Below are positions 18,782 through 27,360 of a stretch of 64,000 nucleotides of DNA, piece after piece; positions within the stretch are counted from its first letter, which is position 1, and every line of letters starts with the position of its first letter. The notes under the pieces are model-generated. The model worked only from the letters and a program-made list of their open reading frames with translations. It was not told the origin of the DNA and did not search any database. Source of the stretch: Sulfuricurvum sp. PD_MW2 (GTDB taxonomy: Bacteria > Campylobacterota > Campylobacteria > Campylobacterales > Sulfurimonadaceae); contig NZ_NSIU01000005.1 in NCBI RefSeq assembly GCF_002633015.1, positions 1 through 64,000 on the forward strand, in the 5' to 3' direction. Made by a program: the position numbers and the translations under genes.

Positions 18782-19474
18782 ATGAATGATGACGCTCTTT
18801 GTATCTACTGTCAACATACCCTTTATCATCTCAGTGATGGGATGGTGAAATGCTCTGTTTGTAAAAAAAAGTACAGTCCCTCACGCATCCATCAGATTAA
18901 AAATATCATCCATATGTTTTGTTCTGATGAAAATGCACTCTCTGCGTCCAAATCGCTTGATCTGAGCTATATTACGGTAGCAAACTACTACCAAAAACTT
19001 CGGGCGCTGTGTGCAGAGTATTGTGAAGCACAGTATCAGCTCAACCGAACGTCAGACGTCCAATATGAAGAGTATCTCTACATCGAAAAATCGAAACGGC
19101 ATAACAAAACAGCTATCTTCGATTCCCATAATTTTCTCACGTTTGCCTACGGTCATAAAGTTTATACGTTGCTCATGCCTTCATTGGGAATTTTCAAACA
19201 GCAGTTTTTGGCAGATAATCTCGAAGAGGTGTATTATAAAGAGTTTTCAAAATTTATGCGAACGAGCAAAATTATCAAGATATCGGAATACGACAACGTT
19301 ATCGTACAGTTTTGGCATTATTTTGAACAGTTTATTACTACCTTTAAAGGTGTCAGTTCAGAACATTTCCCCTATTATCTCAAAGAGGCCGAATTCAAAT
19401 TCAATACCCCTATTGAGAAGCGCTCAACGATTTTGGAAACGCTCTATTTTCGTCCTAGCGACTCGGGTATTTAA
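18782..19474 (+). CDS. domesticated ISXO2/IS1595-type transposase-like protein
   Basis: 230 residues. An N-terminal zinc ribbon (C7xxC10, C24xxC27) is followed by a helix-turn-helix-like stretch (ALSASKSLDLSYITVANYYQ) and a C-terminal part resembling the ISXO2 transposase domain. DNVIVQFWHYFEQFITTFKG, then VSSEHFPYYLKEAEFKFN, aligns with the family's IEGFWS...HLQRYLDEFxFRFN. In that alignment the catalytic acidic residue of IEGFW is Val, and the first Asp (DE) is Glu (YEEYLYIE). No inverted repeats or second copy are visible, so it looks like an immobile, possibly regulatory derivative. Its 3' end overlaps the convergent hydrogenase protease gene by 20 bp. TACAAT lies just upstream. Confidence 0.65.
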   Translation: MNDDALCIYCQHTLYHLSDGMVKCSVCKKKYSPSRIHQIKNIIHMFCSDENALSASKSLDLSYITVANYYQKLRALCAEYCEAQYQLNRTSDVQYEEYLYIEKSKRHNKTAIFDSHNFLTFAYGHKVYTLLMPSLGIFKQQFLADNLEEVYYKEFSKFMRTSKIIKISEYDNVIVQFWHYFEQFITTFKGVSSEHFPYYLKEAEFKFNTPIEKRSTILETLYFRPSDSGI

Positions 19475-19985
19475 ACTCTTCAATAATGTCATATAAACTT
19501 TTTTGGAATTCGTTTTGTTTAGAACTGATATTTATAGTTTTTAAGTAGTTAATAACTGTATTTATATAAGCATTAAAATGGTCGTGAAGGGTTTCACTCA
19601 ACCCCATATGAAATGTAATGCTTTTAGGGATTATACCGATAACGTTGGATTCCGGCAGAGGATGTCCCATGAGTTCGATCATATCCAAACACTGCATCAC
19701 CCCAACCTCATGCGCGCCCCCGCTGTTCAATCCATAGCCGCTTAGTTCATATGATGGGATGTTATAGATGCTCCCCGCATCATCGTCGAGATTGATCGTA
19801 TCGAGAATGACGATCCGATCATTTTCTAAAAACAGATTGAGAAGGTTGATCCCCTCCACCCCTCCGTTGATAATCTGAATTTCAGGACTAAACGTATAAT
19901 TGGCATTTAGATACGCACAGGCGTAAATTCCGATCCCGTCATCCTCTTCGAGTACATTTCCTACGCCCAAAACAACAATCGACAT
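19455..19985 (-). CDS. hydD: NiFe hydrogenase maturation protease (HydD/HyaD type)
   Basis: 176 residues, peptidase M52. Relative to E. coli HybD nickel ligands E16, D62 and H93, this protein has D16 (VLEEDDGIG), D62 (VILDTINLDD) and H92 (GGAHEVGVMQCL), so the site is intact apart from a conservative Glu-to-Asp change. It should remove the about 20-residue C-terminal tails of the two large subunits in this window that carry them. Its start overlaps the upstream paralogue's stop by 1 bp. The C-terminal tail of about 25 residues is an extension. Confidence 0.9.
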   Translation of the reverse strand: MSIVVLGVGNVLEEDDGIGIYACAYLNANYTFSPEIQIINGGVEGINLLNLFLENDRIVILDTINLDDDAGSIYNIPSYELSGYGLNSGGAHEVGVMQCLDMIELMGHPLPESNVIGIIPKSITFHMGLSETLHDHFNAYINTVINYLKTINISSKQNEFQKSLYDIIEEFKYPSR

Positions 19986-20542
19986 TAAAACCCTTTAGCG
20001 TGTTCGATACTTGGATTCGCAAATTGTTCGATAATCTCATCCAAACTCATGATCTCAGCTTTTTGCTTTGCAGCCACACCGCATTTTTCAAGCTCTTCTG
20101 CAATGATCACTATGTATCTTTCCCAATGTGAACGCAATGCAGGGGTCACGTCGACACAAACGCTTATGATATCTTCGGGAACAATGCTGATCATCGTCGT
20201 TTGCGCGCAATGTGATGCCATCGAACAGATTTGAAGCATCTCGGTAATCTCTACTTCATTCGCTGTTTTTTTGATACCTTGATTTGCTATCAATTCATCT
20301 CCGCTCATCACTTGTATGGTTCCGATCGCTAATGAATCATCCGAACTCGTATTGACAATGATAACGTGTTCATACTCTTGCAAGAGCGGCATCAGCAAAA
20401 ATCCCAGCGTTCCCCCATCGACAATATCCAATGCAGGTTCATACGTAAAATTTTCTTTGAAGTATTTGCCGGCATACAATCCGATCCCCTCATCCATAAA
20501 AAATGCATTTCCTGAACCGATCAATGCTACTTTTGCGTTCAT
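19985..20542 (-). CDS. hydrogenase-protease paralogue lacking two metal ligands
   Basis: 185 residues, same fold and length as the downstream protease (GSGNAFFMDEGIGLYAGKYF). By alignment the HybD ligands become E18, N64 (HVIIVNTSSDD) and N95 (TANEVEITEML). Two of three nickel ligands are therefore replaced by Asn, and proteolysis as known is unlikely. It may be a chaperone or a protease for a different precursor. It overlaps hypF by 4 bp and the active-looking paralogue by 1 bp, so it is still coupled to maturation genes and not decaying. Confidence 0.82.
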   Translation of the reverse strand: MNAKVALIGSGNAFFMDEGIGLYAGKYFKENFTYEPALDIVDGGTLGFLLMPLLQEYEHVIIVNTSSDDSLAIGTIQVMSGDELIANQGIKKTANEVEITEMLQICSMASHCAQTTMISIVPEDIISVCVDVTPALRSHWERYIVIIAEELEKCGVAAKQKAEIMSLDEIIEQFANPSIEHAKGF

Positions 20543-22764
20543 TCTTTTCCTTTTGTATTGTTTTGAGCATAATATAGTTGCCCCAGTGCAATCGAGCCGT
20601 CATTGATCGGTGTTTGCTGCTGGGCATAAAATCGTTTTTCTCCAAAACGACGATAAAGTCGTGCCATCAAAGCCCGATTTTGAAAAACCCCGCCTCCGAG
20701 GACTATCGGCAATTCAGGATAGGTGTTCGCATAATACTCAATCATCGCTTCGATGGTCGCTAAAAAGCGGCTTGCAATAACCTTTTTTTCCAATTCCAGT
20801 GCAACGATTTGTTGAATCATCGGAGAAATATCGATCTGGGAATCATGTATATGAAAAGAAAACGGTTCTATGATCGAATCATCCACAAACGACTCCATGA
20901 TCATTCCCCCCTGCCCCTCGTAATCGAGCGTGTGGATAAAACCTCCCAATGAAGCGACCGCATCAAACAACCGCCCCATAGAACTGCTGCGCGGAGCATT
21001 GATACCTTTACTCCACATATGATGCAGCGTCCGTATTTCATGCGGTAAAAAAGCTTCAACGCTCGGTGATTTGAGATTCAATACCTCATCGAGACTGAAT
21101 GATTCAAACAAAAGGGATAGAGCAATTCTTCGCGGTTCCTTGATCGCTTTGTCTCCACCCAAAAGAGCAAATGCTCTTACATGCCCTATCCGTTGATACC
21201 CATGAGTATCGGCGATCATCACCTCTCCGCCCCAAAGCTGTCCATCCTCCCCATACCCCGTTCCATCAAACGCAAACCCAAGAACGGATTCATCCAAAGC
21301 GTATTCTGCCATACAGGCGAGAATATGGGCATAGTGGTGTTGAATACCGTAGTGCTCTTTTTTTTGTTCCGCAGCATATTGGGTAGAGGCATATTGCGGA
21401 TGGAGGTCGTGTACCAACAATGAGGGCTCAGCATCATAAAAGCGTTTAAACGTCTGAAGCGTTCTTTCAAAATAACCATCCGCTTCGATACTTCCCAAAT
21501 CACCGATATGAGGGCTAAGCACCATATTCTCTTTGACCCCTAATGCTATCGCACTTTTTTGATGCGCACCGAGTGCCAAAATTGCTCTATCGTGCTCATC
21601 GTTTAAAAAAGTATGCGGTGCATACCCTCTTCCCATACGCAGCATCACGACCCGACCCTCAGCGATTTGGACCACTGCATCATCGAGTGCATTGACTATC
21701 ACCCGATCGTGATCCAAAATTCCATCCACAACATGAGATAGTCGACTTACAATCTCAGAGGAACGGACCATAATCGGTTCATCACTGATATTGGCACTTG
21801 TCGCGATCAAAGGAAAATCGATTCGCTCAAACAATAACCGATGCAGTGGAGTATAAGGCAAGAATACGCCGATTCGCCCAATCGATGGAGCAATCAGCGA
21901 AGACAAATTAGTACCCCTCAGGGCATCGACGATTACGATCGGTTTGATCATCCCGGTGATGAGCTTTTTTTCTGCTTCAGAGATTTTTGCATAACGTTCG
22001 AGTTGCTCAAGTGAGTTGAACATCACGGCTAACGGCTTAGATTTACGATGTTTTCGTAATCGTAACTCGGCTACTGCTTTATCACTGGTAGCATCACACA
22101 TCAGATGAAATCCACCTAATCCTTTGAGTGCAATGATTTTTCCCGATCTCAGCATATCTACGGCAAGCGAAATCGGATCACCGATGATCTCCTCTCCGCG
22201 GTTATCCAGAAAACTCAATTTTGGACCACACTCAGGACAGCTGATAGGCTCGGCATGATAACGTCTGGACAATGGATCATGATACTCCGCATTGCATTCA
22301 GGACACATTGCAAAATGCTTCATCGACGTGCGGACACGATCATAAGGGGGCGTTTGAATAATTGTATACCGGGGACCGCAATCCGTGCAGTTAATAAAAG
22401 GATAGTGATAACGGCGATTGGTCGGGTCATCCATTTCCATCTGGCATGTTAGACAAAGAGCAGTATCGAGCGGAATAGCAACACTGCTCTGCCCCAAAGC
22501 ACTCTGGCGAATTTCAAAATCGTTATAATCGACGTATTCACATCTCTCGAGTGTTAAAGAATCGATACGAGAACGTTCAGGTAGATCGGTACGCAAAGCT
22601 TCTATAAACGGTTCACATTGTTCGCCATGGGCTTCTATCAGTACACCATCAGGCGTATTGCAGACATAGCCACAGATACCGTAACGTATAGCTTCTCGGT
22701 ATACAAAGGGGCGGAAGCCCACCCCTTGAACAATCCCTTTGATCGTGATTTTATAGCTGATCAT
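20539..22764 (-). CDS. hypF: HypF carbamoyltransferase
   Basis: 741 residues, full length. Domains in order: acylphosphatase-like (KGIVQGVGFRPFVYREA, about 8-24), two HypF zinc fingers (CLTCQMEMDD...CTDC and CPECNAEYHD...CPEC, about 105-180), YrdC-like (IIALKGLGGFHLMCDA, about 205) and Kae1-like with HHYAHILACMAEY and GFAFDGTGYGEDGQLWGGE. HypF makes carbamoyl-AMP from carbamoyl phosphate and transfers it to HypE. It lies away from the other hyp genes, in the hydrogenase structural cluster. Confidence 0.97.
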   Translation of the reverse strand: MISYKITIKGIVQGVGFRPFVYREAIRYGICGYVCNTPDGVLIEAHGEQCEPFIEALRTDLPERSRIDSLTLERCEYVDYNDFEIRQSALGQSSVAIPLDTALCLTCQMEMDDPTNRRYHYPFINCTDCGPRYTIIQTPPYDRVRTSMKHFAMCPECNAEYHDPLSRRYHAEPISCPECGPKLSFLDNRGEEIIGDPISLAVDMLRSGKIIALKGLGGFHLMCDATSDKAVAELRLRKHRKSKPLAVMFNSLEQLERYAKISEAEKKLITGMIKPIVIVDALRGTNLSSLIAPSIGRIGVFLPYTPLHRLLFERIDFPLIATSANISDEPIMVRSSEIVSRLSHVVDGILDHDRVIVNALDDAVVQIAEGRVVMLRMGRGYAPHTFLNDEHDRAILALGAHQKSAIALGVKENMVLSPHIGDLGSIEADGYFERTLQTFKRFYDAEPSLLVHDLHPQYASTQYAAEQKKEHYGIQHHYAHILACMAEYALDESVLGFAFDGTGYGEDGQLWGGEVMIADTHGYQRIGHVRAFALLGGDKAIKEPRRIALSLLFESFSLDEVLNLKSPSVEAFLPHEIRTLHHMWSKGINAPRSSSMGRLFDAVASLGGFIHTLDYEGQGGMIMESFVDDSIIEPFSFHIHDSQIDISPMIQQIVALELEKKVIASRFLATIEAMIEYYANTYPELPIVLGGGVFQNRALMARLYRRFGEKRFYAQQQTPINDGSIALGQLYYAQNNTKGKE

Positions 22765-22838
22765 ACAAAGTCTCTCTTCCTTATCCGAAAGAGATCGGTA
22801 GTTTTAGAGGCTTTACCTGTGAAGCGTAAAACGTTCGT

Positions 22839-24761
22839 TTATAGAAATACTCCACCGACAACGCAATTTTCCTTCCCGATCGGATAGCTAACATTCATCA
22901 ATACCGGAGTATTTTTCAGATTTCTTTGTAAACGGCTAAAGAGAGATTGTCCGGCAAAATAAGATCCGCACAAAACAATATCCGTCGCAGTTGTCTTCCC
23001 TTTGATTTCGCTCAACAATTCACTGAAATAGTCTCCGAATGATTCGAAGATAGAATAGCTTAAATAGACTGAACCTACATCGGCAAGACGATAACTGATG
23101 ATACTTGCCAAGAACGCAACATGATTAAAGCGGTTGTCTTCTACTTTCGTATCGATTTGAAGTCCACCTTTTCCGATAAACTTCAACGCTTCTTTCATCA
23201 CACCCTCAAAACTCTCTTCTTCGAGTTCCAAAAGCATTGCGGTAGCTTCAAACAATGAAACATTCCCCTGTTCAATACGCAACAATGTTTCATAGATTCG
23301 CGGATGATTTTTTTCTATATTATCGATGAGACGATCCGATCCCTCTCGCAAGGTACGCATTGCTTCTATGATCCCCTCGCCGCTGAAATGTTTCGGAGGA
23401 ACAACCCGAATTACTTTTTTCCCGTCATAATAAAGAAATGACGGTTCACCTTGAAAGTAAGCACCGACTACTTTTGTACCAAATTTATTATGTTCAGCAA
23501 TAACGGACATAAACGATGCTTCATCGAGGCTTACCGTATGAAAATTATTCGACTCGACAGCAGGCTCTTCAGTTTCAATCTGATTGACTTTGAGAGTTGA
23601 AGCAGAACTAAAACGCTCCATCTGATCAAAGAGCACGCCCCGATCATCTTTTATCCCGACCAACCCATGGGCAATACTAAGCGTATCGGTTCCGTACGGA
23701 AGACGTGATGGAAATGAAACTCTCTCACCTGAAGCAATGAATTTGATATCTTTGTTGATAAACAAACGCATATCCGATTGATGCTGAATCTCCAAATCAA
23801 AATCCATAACAAAGTCTGCTTCTATCGGTTTTTCTAAAGCTTCATAGACAATATAATCCAGCCCTAATAGGGTAAGCTCTTTTGCAAGAAGTATCGAAAA
23901 ACCTTCATCCGGATATTTTACATCCACCGATGTTCCGAACGTTTCTCGCATCGACTCATCTTTCAGAGCGACATGCAAGATTGGACGTTCAATGCTTAAC
24001 AATGCATTGAATTCATCGTTTATCAATGAACAATAATCCGTTATTTTCATCGCGTTTGTGAGCATCAAAACGCTCATTGGTTTCACTTTTTCAGCACGAT
24101 AAAAACAACGATATCCCATCGTCGTTTTCATCAACAAGGTTTTACCATCACGAAGCGCTTTTGCAGCAACTTCGAACATGGTTCGAAAACTTCCGGCATC
24201 ATTTGCGTATCGTTCTTTATCTTTATGAAGAAGTTTTACAGGGATACCGCACGTATGGCATGAATTAAGTACCTGTTTTTCACGGCGACCAAAGCTTTTC
24301 GCTTCCTCTTCACATGTCGGACACGGTTTGACATACGAAAACGTAGTATTTTCTCTCGTATAAGGGTACTTTTCGAAGAATGCATATTGACCACCACAAT
24401 GGGTACATTGCGTAAAAGGGTAATAATAACGCTTCGATGAAGGATCAAACATCTCTTTTTGACACGACGGGCATAACCCTAATGCAACAGGATATTCGAC
24501 TTCAAAATCCGGAACAGACTCCGGTTCCCCATCCATCTCGTAATGTTCAGACTTACTCAAAAAACACGATGCAGGAAGGGTAGCAGCAATCTCTTCTAAA
24601 CATGCTTGAAGATTTTCATCATGGCTGTCAAACGCACAAATGATTTTATTCTTTTGTTGATGGATAACGGCTTTGATACCAAAGCGGCGAACAATAGAAA
24701 TCAGATAATTTTTTATAGTGGGTTGGGAAAACGGAGTCATTAACTCCAATGCGAATGCCAT
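22839..24761 (-). CDS. hydE: HydE: degenerate HypF paralogue
   Basis: 640 residues, about 100 shorter than HypF. The zinc-finger pair is kept (CPSCQKEMFDPSSKRYYYPF with CTHC; CPTC with CHTC). The acylphosphatase motif VQGVGFRPF is missing from the N-terminus, and the Kae1 metal motif HHYAH aligns with FNHVAFLAS. The C-terminus (VLCGSYFAGQSLFSRLQ) still matches the HypF end. Carbamoyl transfer in the HypF manner seems unlikely. Position behind hydABC matches HydE of Wolinella and Helicobacter hyd operons, where it is needed for hydrogenase by an unknown mechanism. The symbol is from position and homology. Confidence 0.78.
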   Translation of the reverse strand: MAFALELMTPFSQPTIKNYLISIVRRFGIKAVIHQQKNKIICAFDSHDENLQACLEEIAATLPASCFLSKSEHYEMDGEPESVPDFEVEYPVALGLCPSCQKEMFDPSSKRYYYPFTQCTHCGGQYAFFEKYPYTRENTTFSYVKPCPTCEEEAKSFGRREKQVLNSCHTCGIPVKLLHKDKERYANDAGSFRTMFEVAAKALRDGKTLLMKTTMGYRCFYRAEKVKPMSVLMLTNAMKITDYCSLINDEFNALLSIERPILHVALKDESMRETFGTSVDVKYPDEGFSILLAKELTLLGLDYIVYEALEKPIEADFVMDFDLEIQHQSDMRLFINKDIKFIASGERVSFPSRLPYGTDTLSIAHGLVGIKDDRGVLFDQMERFSSASTLKVNQIETEEPAVESNNFHTVSLDEASFMSVIAEHNKFGTKVVGAYFQGEPSFLYYDGKKVIRVVPPKHFSGEGIIEAMRTLREGSDRLIDNIEKNHPRIYETLLRIEQGNVSLFEATAMLLELEEESFEGVMKEALKFIGKGGLQIDTKVEDNRFNHVAFLASIISYRLADVGSVYLSYSIFESFGDYFSELLSEIKGKTTATDIVLCGSYFAGQSLFSRLQRNLKNTPVLMNVSYPIGKENCVVGGVFL

Positions 24762-24833
24762 AATACAAATCCTTCGTCATAATCTAGACTATCTCTCATC
24801 GCTCACCCGAAGGAAATCTATGAAAAACAGCCT

Positions 24834-24853
24834 CTCATGGGCGAACCCATGAG
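24834..24853 (-). terminator. hairpin between hydC and hydE
   Basis: On the transcript CTCATGGG-TTCG-CCCATGAG forms a perfect 8-bp stem with a UUCG loop, 10 bp after the hydC stop and followed by AGGCTGTTTTTC. It may attenuate or protect the hydABC message relative to hydE. Confidence 0.65.
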
Positions 24854-24863
24854 AATCATAATA

Positions 24864-25574
24864 TTAGTTTGCTGAATCGTCTTTGACGAATTTAGAACCA
24901 CCGATAACAATCGCAATATCTGCTTCTTTCCAGAAAATAGTTCTCCAAACTTGGTAGTAAATATGAAATACTACCCAGCACAAGATAAACCACATTGTCA
25001 TATGGTGAGCGATACGAACATCCATCAATGTCCCGCCACATACCGGAATCGTCCAATCTGTCACCAGATGAAGCATCCACGGCCACCAAGTACCGATTGA
25101 GCTCATCCCTGATTCCAATCCATGTACATACATTTGCAATCCGGTCAACAACATCCATGCAAGAAGCAAATGGAAAATCGTGAAATAAACCGTGTTAAAG
25201 CTATCAGCATGCGATGAATCAAACTCTTTTTTACGGTTTAACGTCAAAAGATTAACGACAACCGCTTTGAATTCTGCAATATTTTTTCCATTTGGAATAA
25301 CTTTTTTATACGGTTTTTCAAAACGGCTGAAAAAATAAAGATACGCAATAATTACCGACGTTACATCGAATAAAATTGCAATGATAAAGTGCCCGTAACG
25401 GTTCCACGCCATTACATATTTATCGACTGCACCATCAGCAATAAAGCTCTGATAGTACGGATGTCCGATATAAAGTCCCGTTATCACCGCGCCTACCATA
25501 CAAATTGCGTTCACCCAGTGGATGATACGCATTGCGGGTGTCATACGTTTGACTTGTTTGTACCCCTGTTTCAT
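24864..25574 (-). CDS. hydC: HydC cytochrome b of membrane hydrogenase
   Basis: 236 residues with four main membrane segments. His residues placed for two b-type haems occur in RIIHWVNAIC, WNRYGHFIIA, YFTIFHLLLAW and RIAHHMTMWFILCWVVFHIY. It anchors HydAB and passes electrons from the small subunit to menaquinone. It starts 10 bp after hydB. The fused and HupSL-like hydrogenases in this window have no such subunit. Confidence 0.94.
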   Translation of the reverse strand: MKQGYKQVKRMTPAMRIIHWVNAICMVGAVITGLYIGHPYYQSFIADGAVDKYVMAWNRYGHFIIAILFDVTSVIIAYLYFFSRFEKPYKKVIPNGKNIAEFKAVVVNLLTLNRKKEFDSSHADSFNTVYFTIFHLLLAWMLLTGLQMYVHGLESGMSSIGTWWPWMLHLVTDWTIPVCGGTLMDVRIAHHMTMWFILCWVVFHIYYQVWRTIFWKEADIAIVIGGSKFVKDDSAN

Positions 25575-25584
25575 ATTTAGCTCC

Positions 25585-27360
25585 TTAGATACTGCAAGAA
25601 GTATCTACTTTGTAAACAGCAAGCTCTTTACCTTTTGTATCGACAACGTGAACCGCACACGCGATACATGGGTCAAAACTATGAATAGTACGGATAATTT
25701 CCAACGGTTGTTCAGGGTTTGCAACTTTAGTCCCGATCAAACTTGCTTCATACGCACCAAGACGATTTTTATGATCGCGAGGAGCCGCATTCCATGTGGA
25801 AGGAACGATTGCTTGATAGTTTGCTACTTTTCCTTCTTCGATACGTACCCAGTGACCAAGTGCTCCGCGTGGAGCTTCTGCCATACCACGACCTTTTGCA
25901 CTCACACTGACTTTATCAAAATCAAACTCAGTCCATGTTGATTTATCACCTGCAAGAACGTTTGCAGTCAACTCATCAATCCACTCAACCATGACATCTG
26001 CCATCAAGTTTGTTTCAATAGCACGCGCTGCTGTACGTCCAACGGTACTGAAAAGAACAGCGACTGGCAATTTACCGCGCTCCAAGAATTCCGTAACGTA
26101 TTTAGTAATACGTTTGTCTTTTGCTGCAACACCGATAACCATACGTGCCAACGGCCCGACTTCAACACGGGTGTCATTGTACAACGGTGATTTAATCCAG
26201 CTGTATTTCTCTTTTGTTTTAAGGTATGCATTACCGTCTTCACGGCGATCAAGCCCTGTATATTCAGGAATCGTTTGACCTTCATACGGATGAAGAGGTT
26301 TGTCACCTTTGTACCATGAGTGAGTAACGTCTTCTGCGATTTTCTCTTGATCCAACGGAACAACTTTAGAGATATCTCCGCCAAGGACAACCCCGCTTGG
26401 GAAAAGAAGCGCTGATTTATAGAATCCGGTATCATCAAGACGGAAATCACCGTAACTCATGAAGTTAAGCAATCCGCCGCCAGTTCCACCGACACCTTTG
26501 CCACCCATCAATTCAGTGAATGTCGCTTTTGAATCGGTTGCTTCACCGGCATACATTGTTCCAGCCATGTAAACGTCCGGAAGATACGCTTCTTTAACAA
26601 ATTTGCGGCCTGCAAGCAAGAGAGATTTGAACAATGCCAAACGGGCAGGATTTTGGATGTCTTGAACACACGTTACACCACCAACAACGATTGATTGTGG
26701 ATGTGGGTTTTTACCACCGAAAATTGCTTGCATTTTTGCCATATCACGTTGAATATCCAACGCTTGCAAATAGTGTGCAACACCGATAAGGTTTTGTTCC
26801 GGTGTCAATTTGTAATGCGGGTTACCCCAGTATCCGTTTCCGAAAATACCAAGACGACCTTGTTTAACGAATTTCGCTACGCGATCTTGAATCGCTTTAA
26901 ATTCGCTTTCACCGTCAATATACGGGTTTTCTCCAGCAACACTTGCCCATTTGCGCGCTTCTGCCGCTGTTTTAGCCGGATCTGCAGAAAGTGCTGAAAC
27001 AACATCAACGAAATCAAGTGCATGCAAGTGATAAAAGTGAACCACGTGGTCATGCATGTACAACGCACCTTGGATAAGGTTACGAACGATACGTGCATTT
27101 TTTGGAATCGTGATATCAAATGCATCTTCAACCGCTTCGATTGAACGTTGATAGTGAGTACCGGTACATACACCACAAATACGCATTGCTAACAATCCGC
27201 AGTCACGTGGATCACGCCCTTGTAAAATGGTTTCAATCCCACGGAACATCGTCGAAGCACTGTATGCGTCTACAATCGTATTGTTCTCATCAATAACCGC
27301 TTCAATACGTAAATGCCCTTCAATACGGGTAATTGGGTCAACTACAATGTGTTTACTCAT
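25585..27360 (-). CDS. hydB: HydB NiFe hydrogenase large subunit (group 1)
   Basis: 591 residues. Nickel ligands are in the L1 motif RICGVCTGTHY and the L2 motif DPCIACAVH near the C-terminus. Twenty residues (VVDTKGKELAVYKVDTSCSI) follow the L2 His and would be removed by the maturation protease. It is the catalytic subunit of the periplasmic uptake hydrogenase and is co-exported with HydA. The start overlaps the hydA stop by 8 nt (ATGAGTAA). A membrane-bound group 1 enzyme is indicated by HydC and the HydA Tat signal. Confidence 0.97.
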   Translation of the reverse strand: MSKHIVVDPITRIEGHLRIEAVIDENNTIVDAYSASTMFRGIETILQGRDPRDCGLLAMRICGVCTGTHYQRSIEAVEDAFDITIPKNARIVRNLIQGALYMHDHVVHFYHLHALDFVDVVSALSADPAKTAAEARKWASVAGENPYIDGESEFKAIQDRVAKFVKQGRLGIFGNGYWGNPHYKLTPEQNLIGVAHYLQALDIQRDMAKMQAIFGGKNPHPQSIVVGGVTCVQDIQNPARLALFKSLLLAGRKFVKEAYLPDVYMAGTMYAGEATDSKATFTELMGGKGVGGTGGGLLNFMSYGDFRLDDTGFYKSALLFPSGVVLGGDISKVVPLDQEKIAEDVTHSWYKGDKPLHPYEGQTIPEYTGLDRREDGNAYLKTKEKYSWIKSPLYNDTRVEVGPLARMVIGVAAKDKRITKYVTEFLERGKLPVAVLFSTVGRTAARAIETNLMADVMVEWIDELTANVLAGDKSTWTEFDFDKVSVSAKGRGMAEAPRGALGHWVRIEEGKVANYQAIVPSTWNAAPRDHKNRLGAYEASLIGTKVANPEQPLEIIRTIHSFDPCIACAVHVVDTKGKELAVYKVDTSCSI

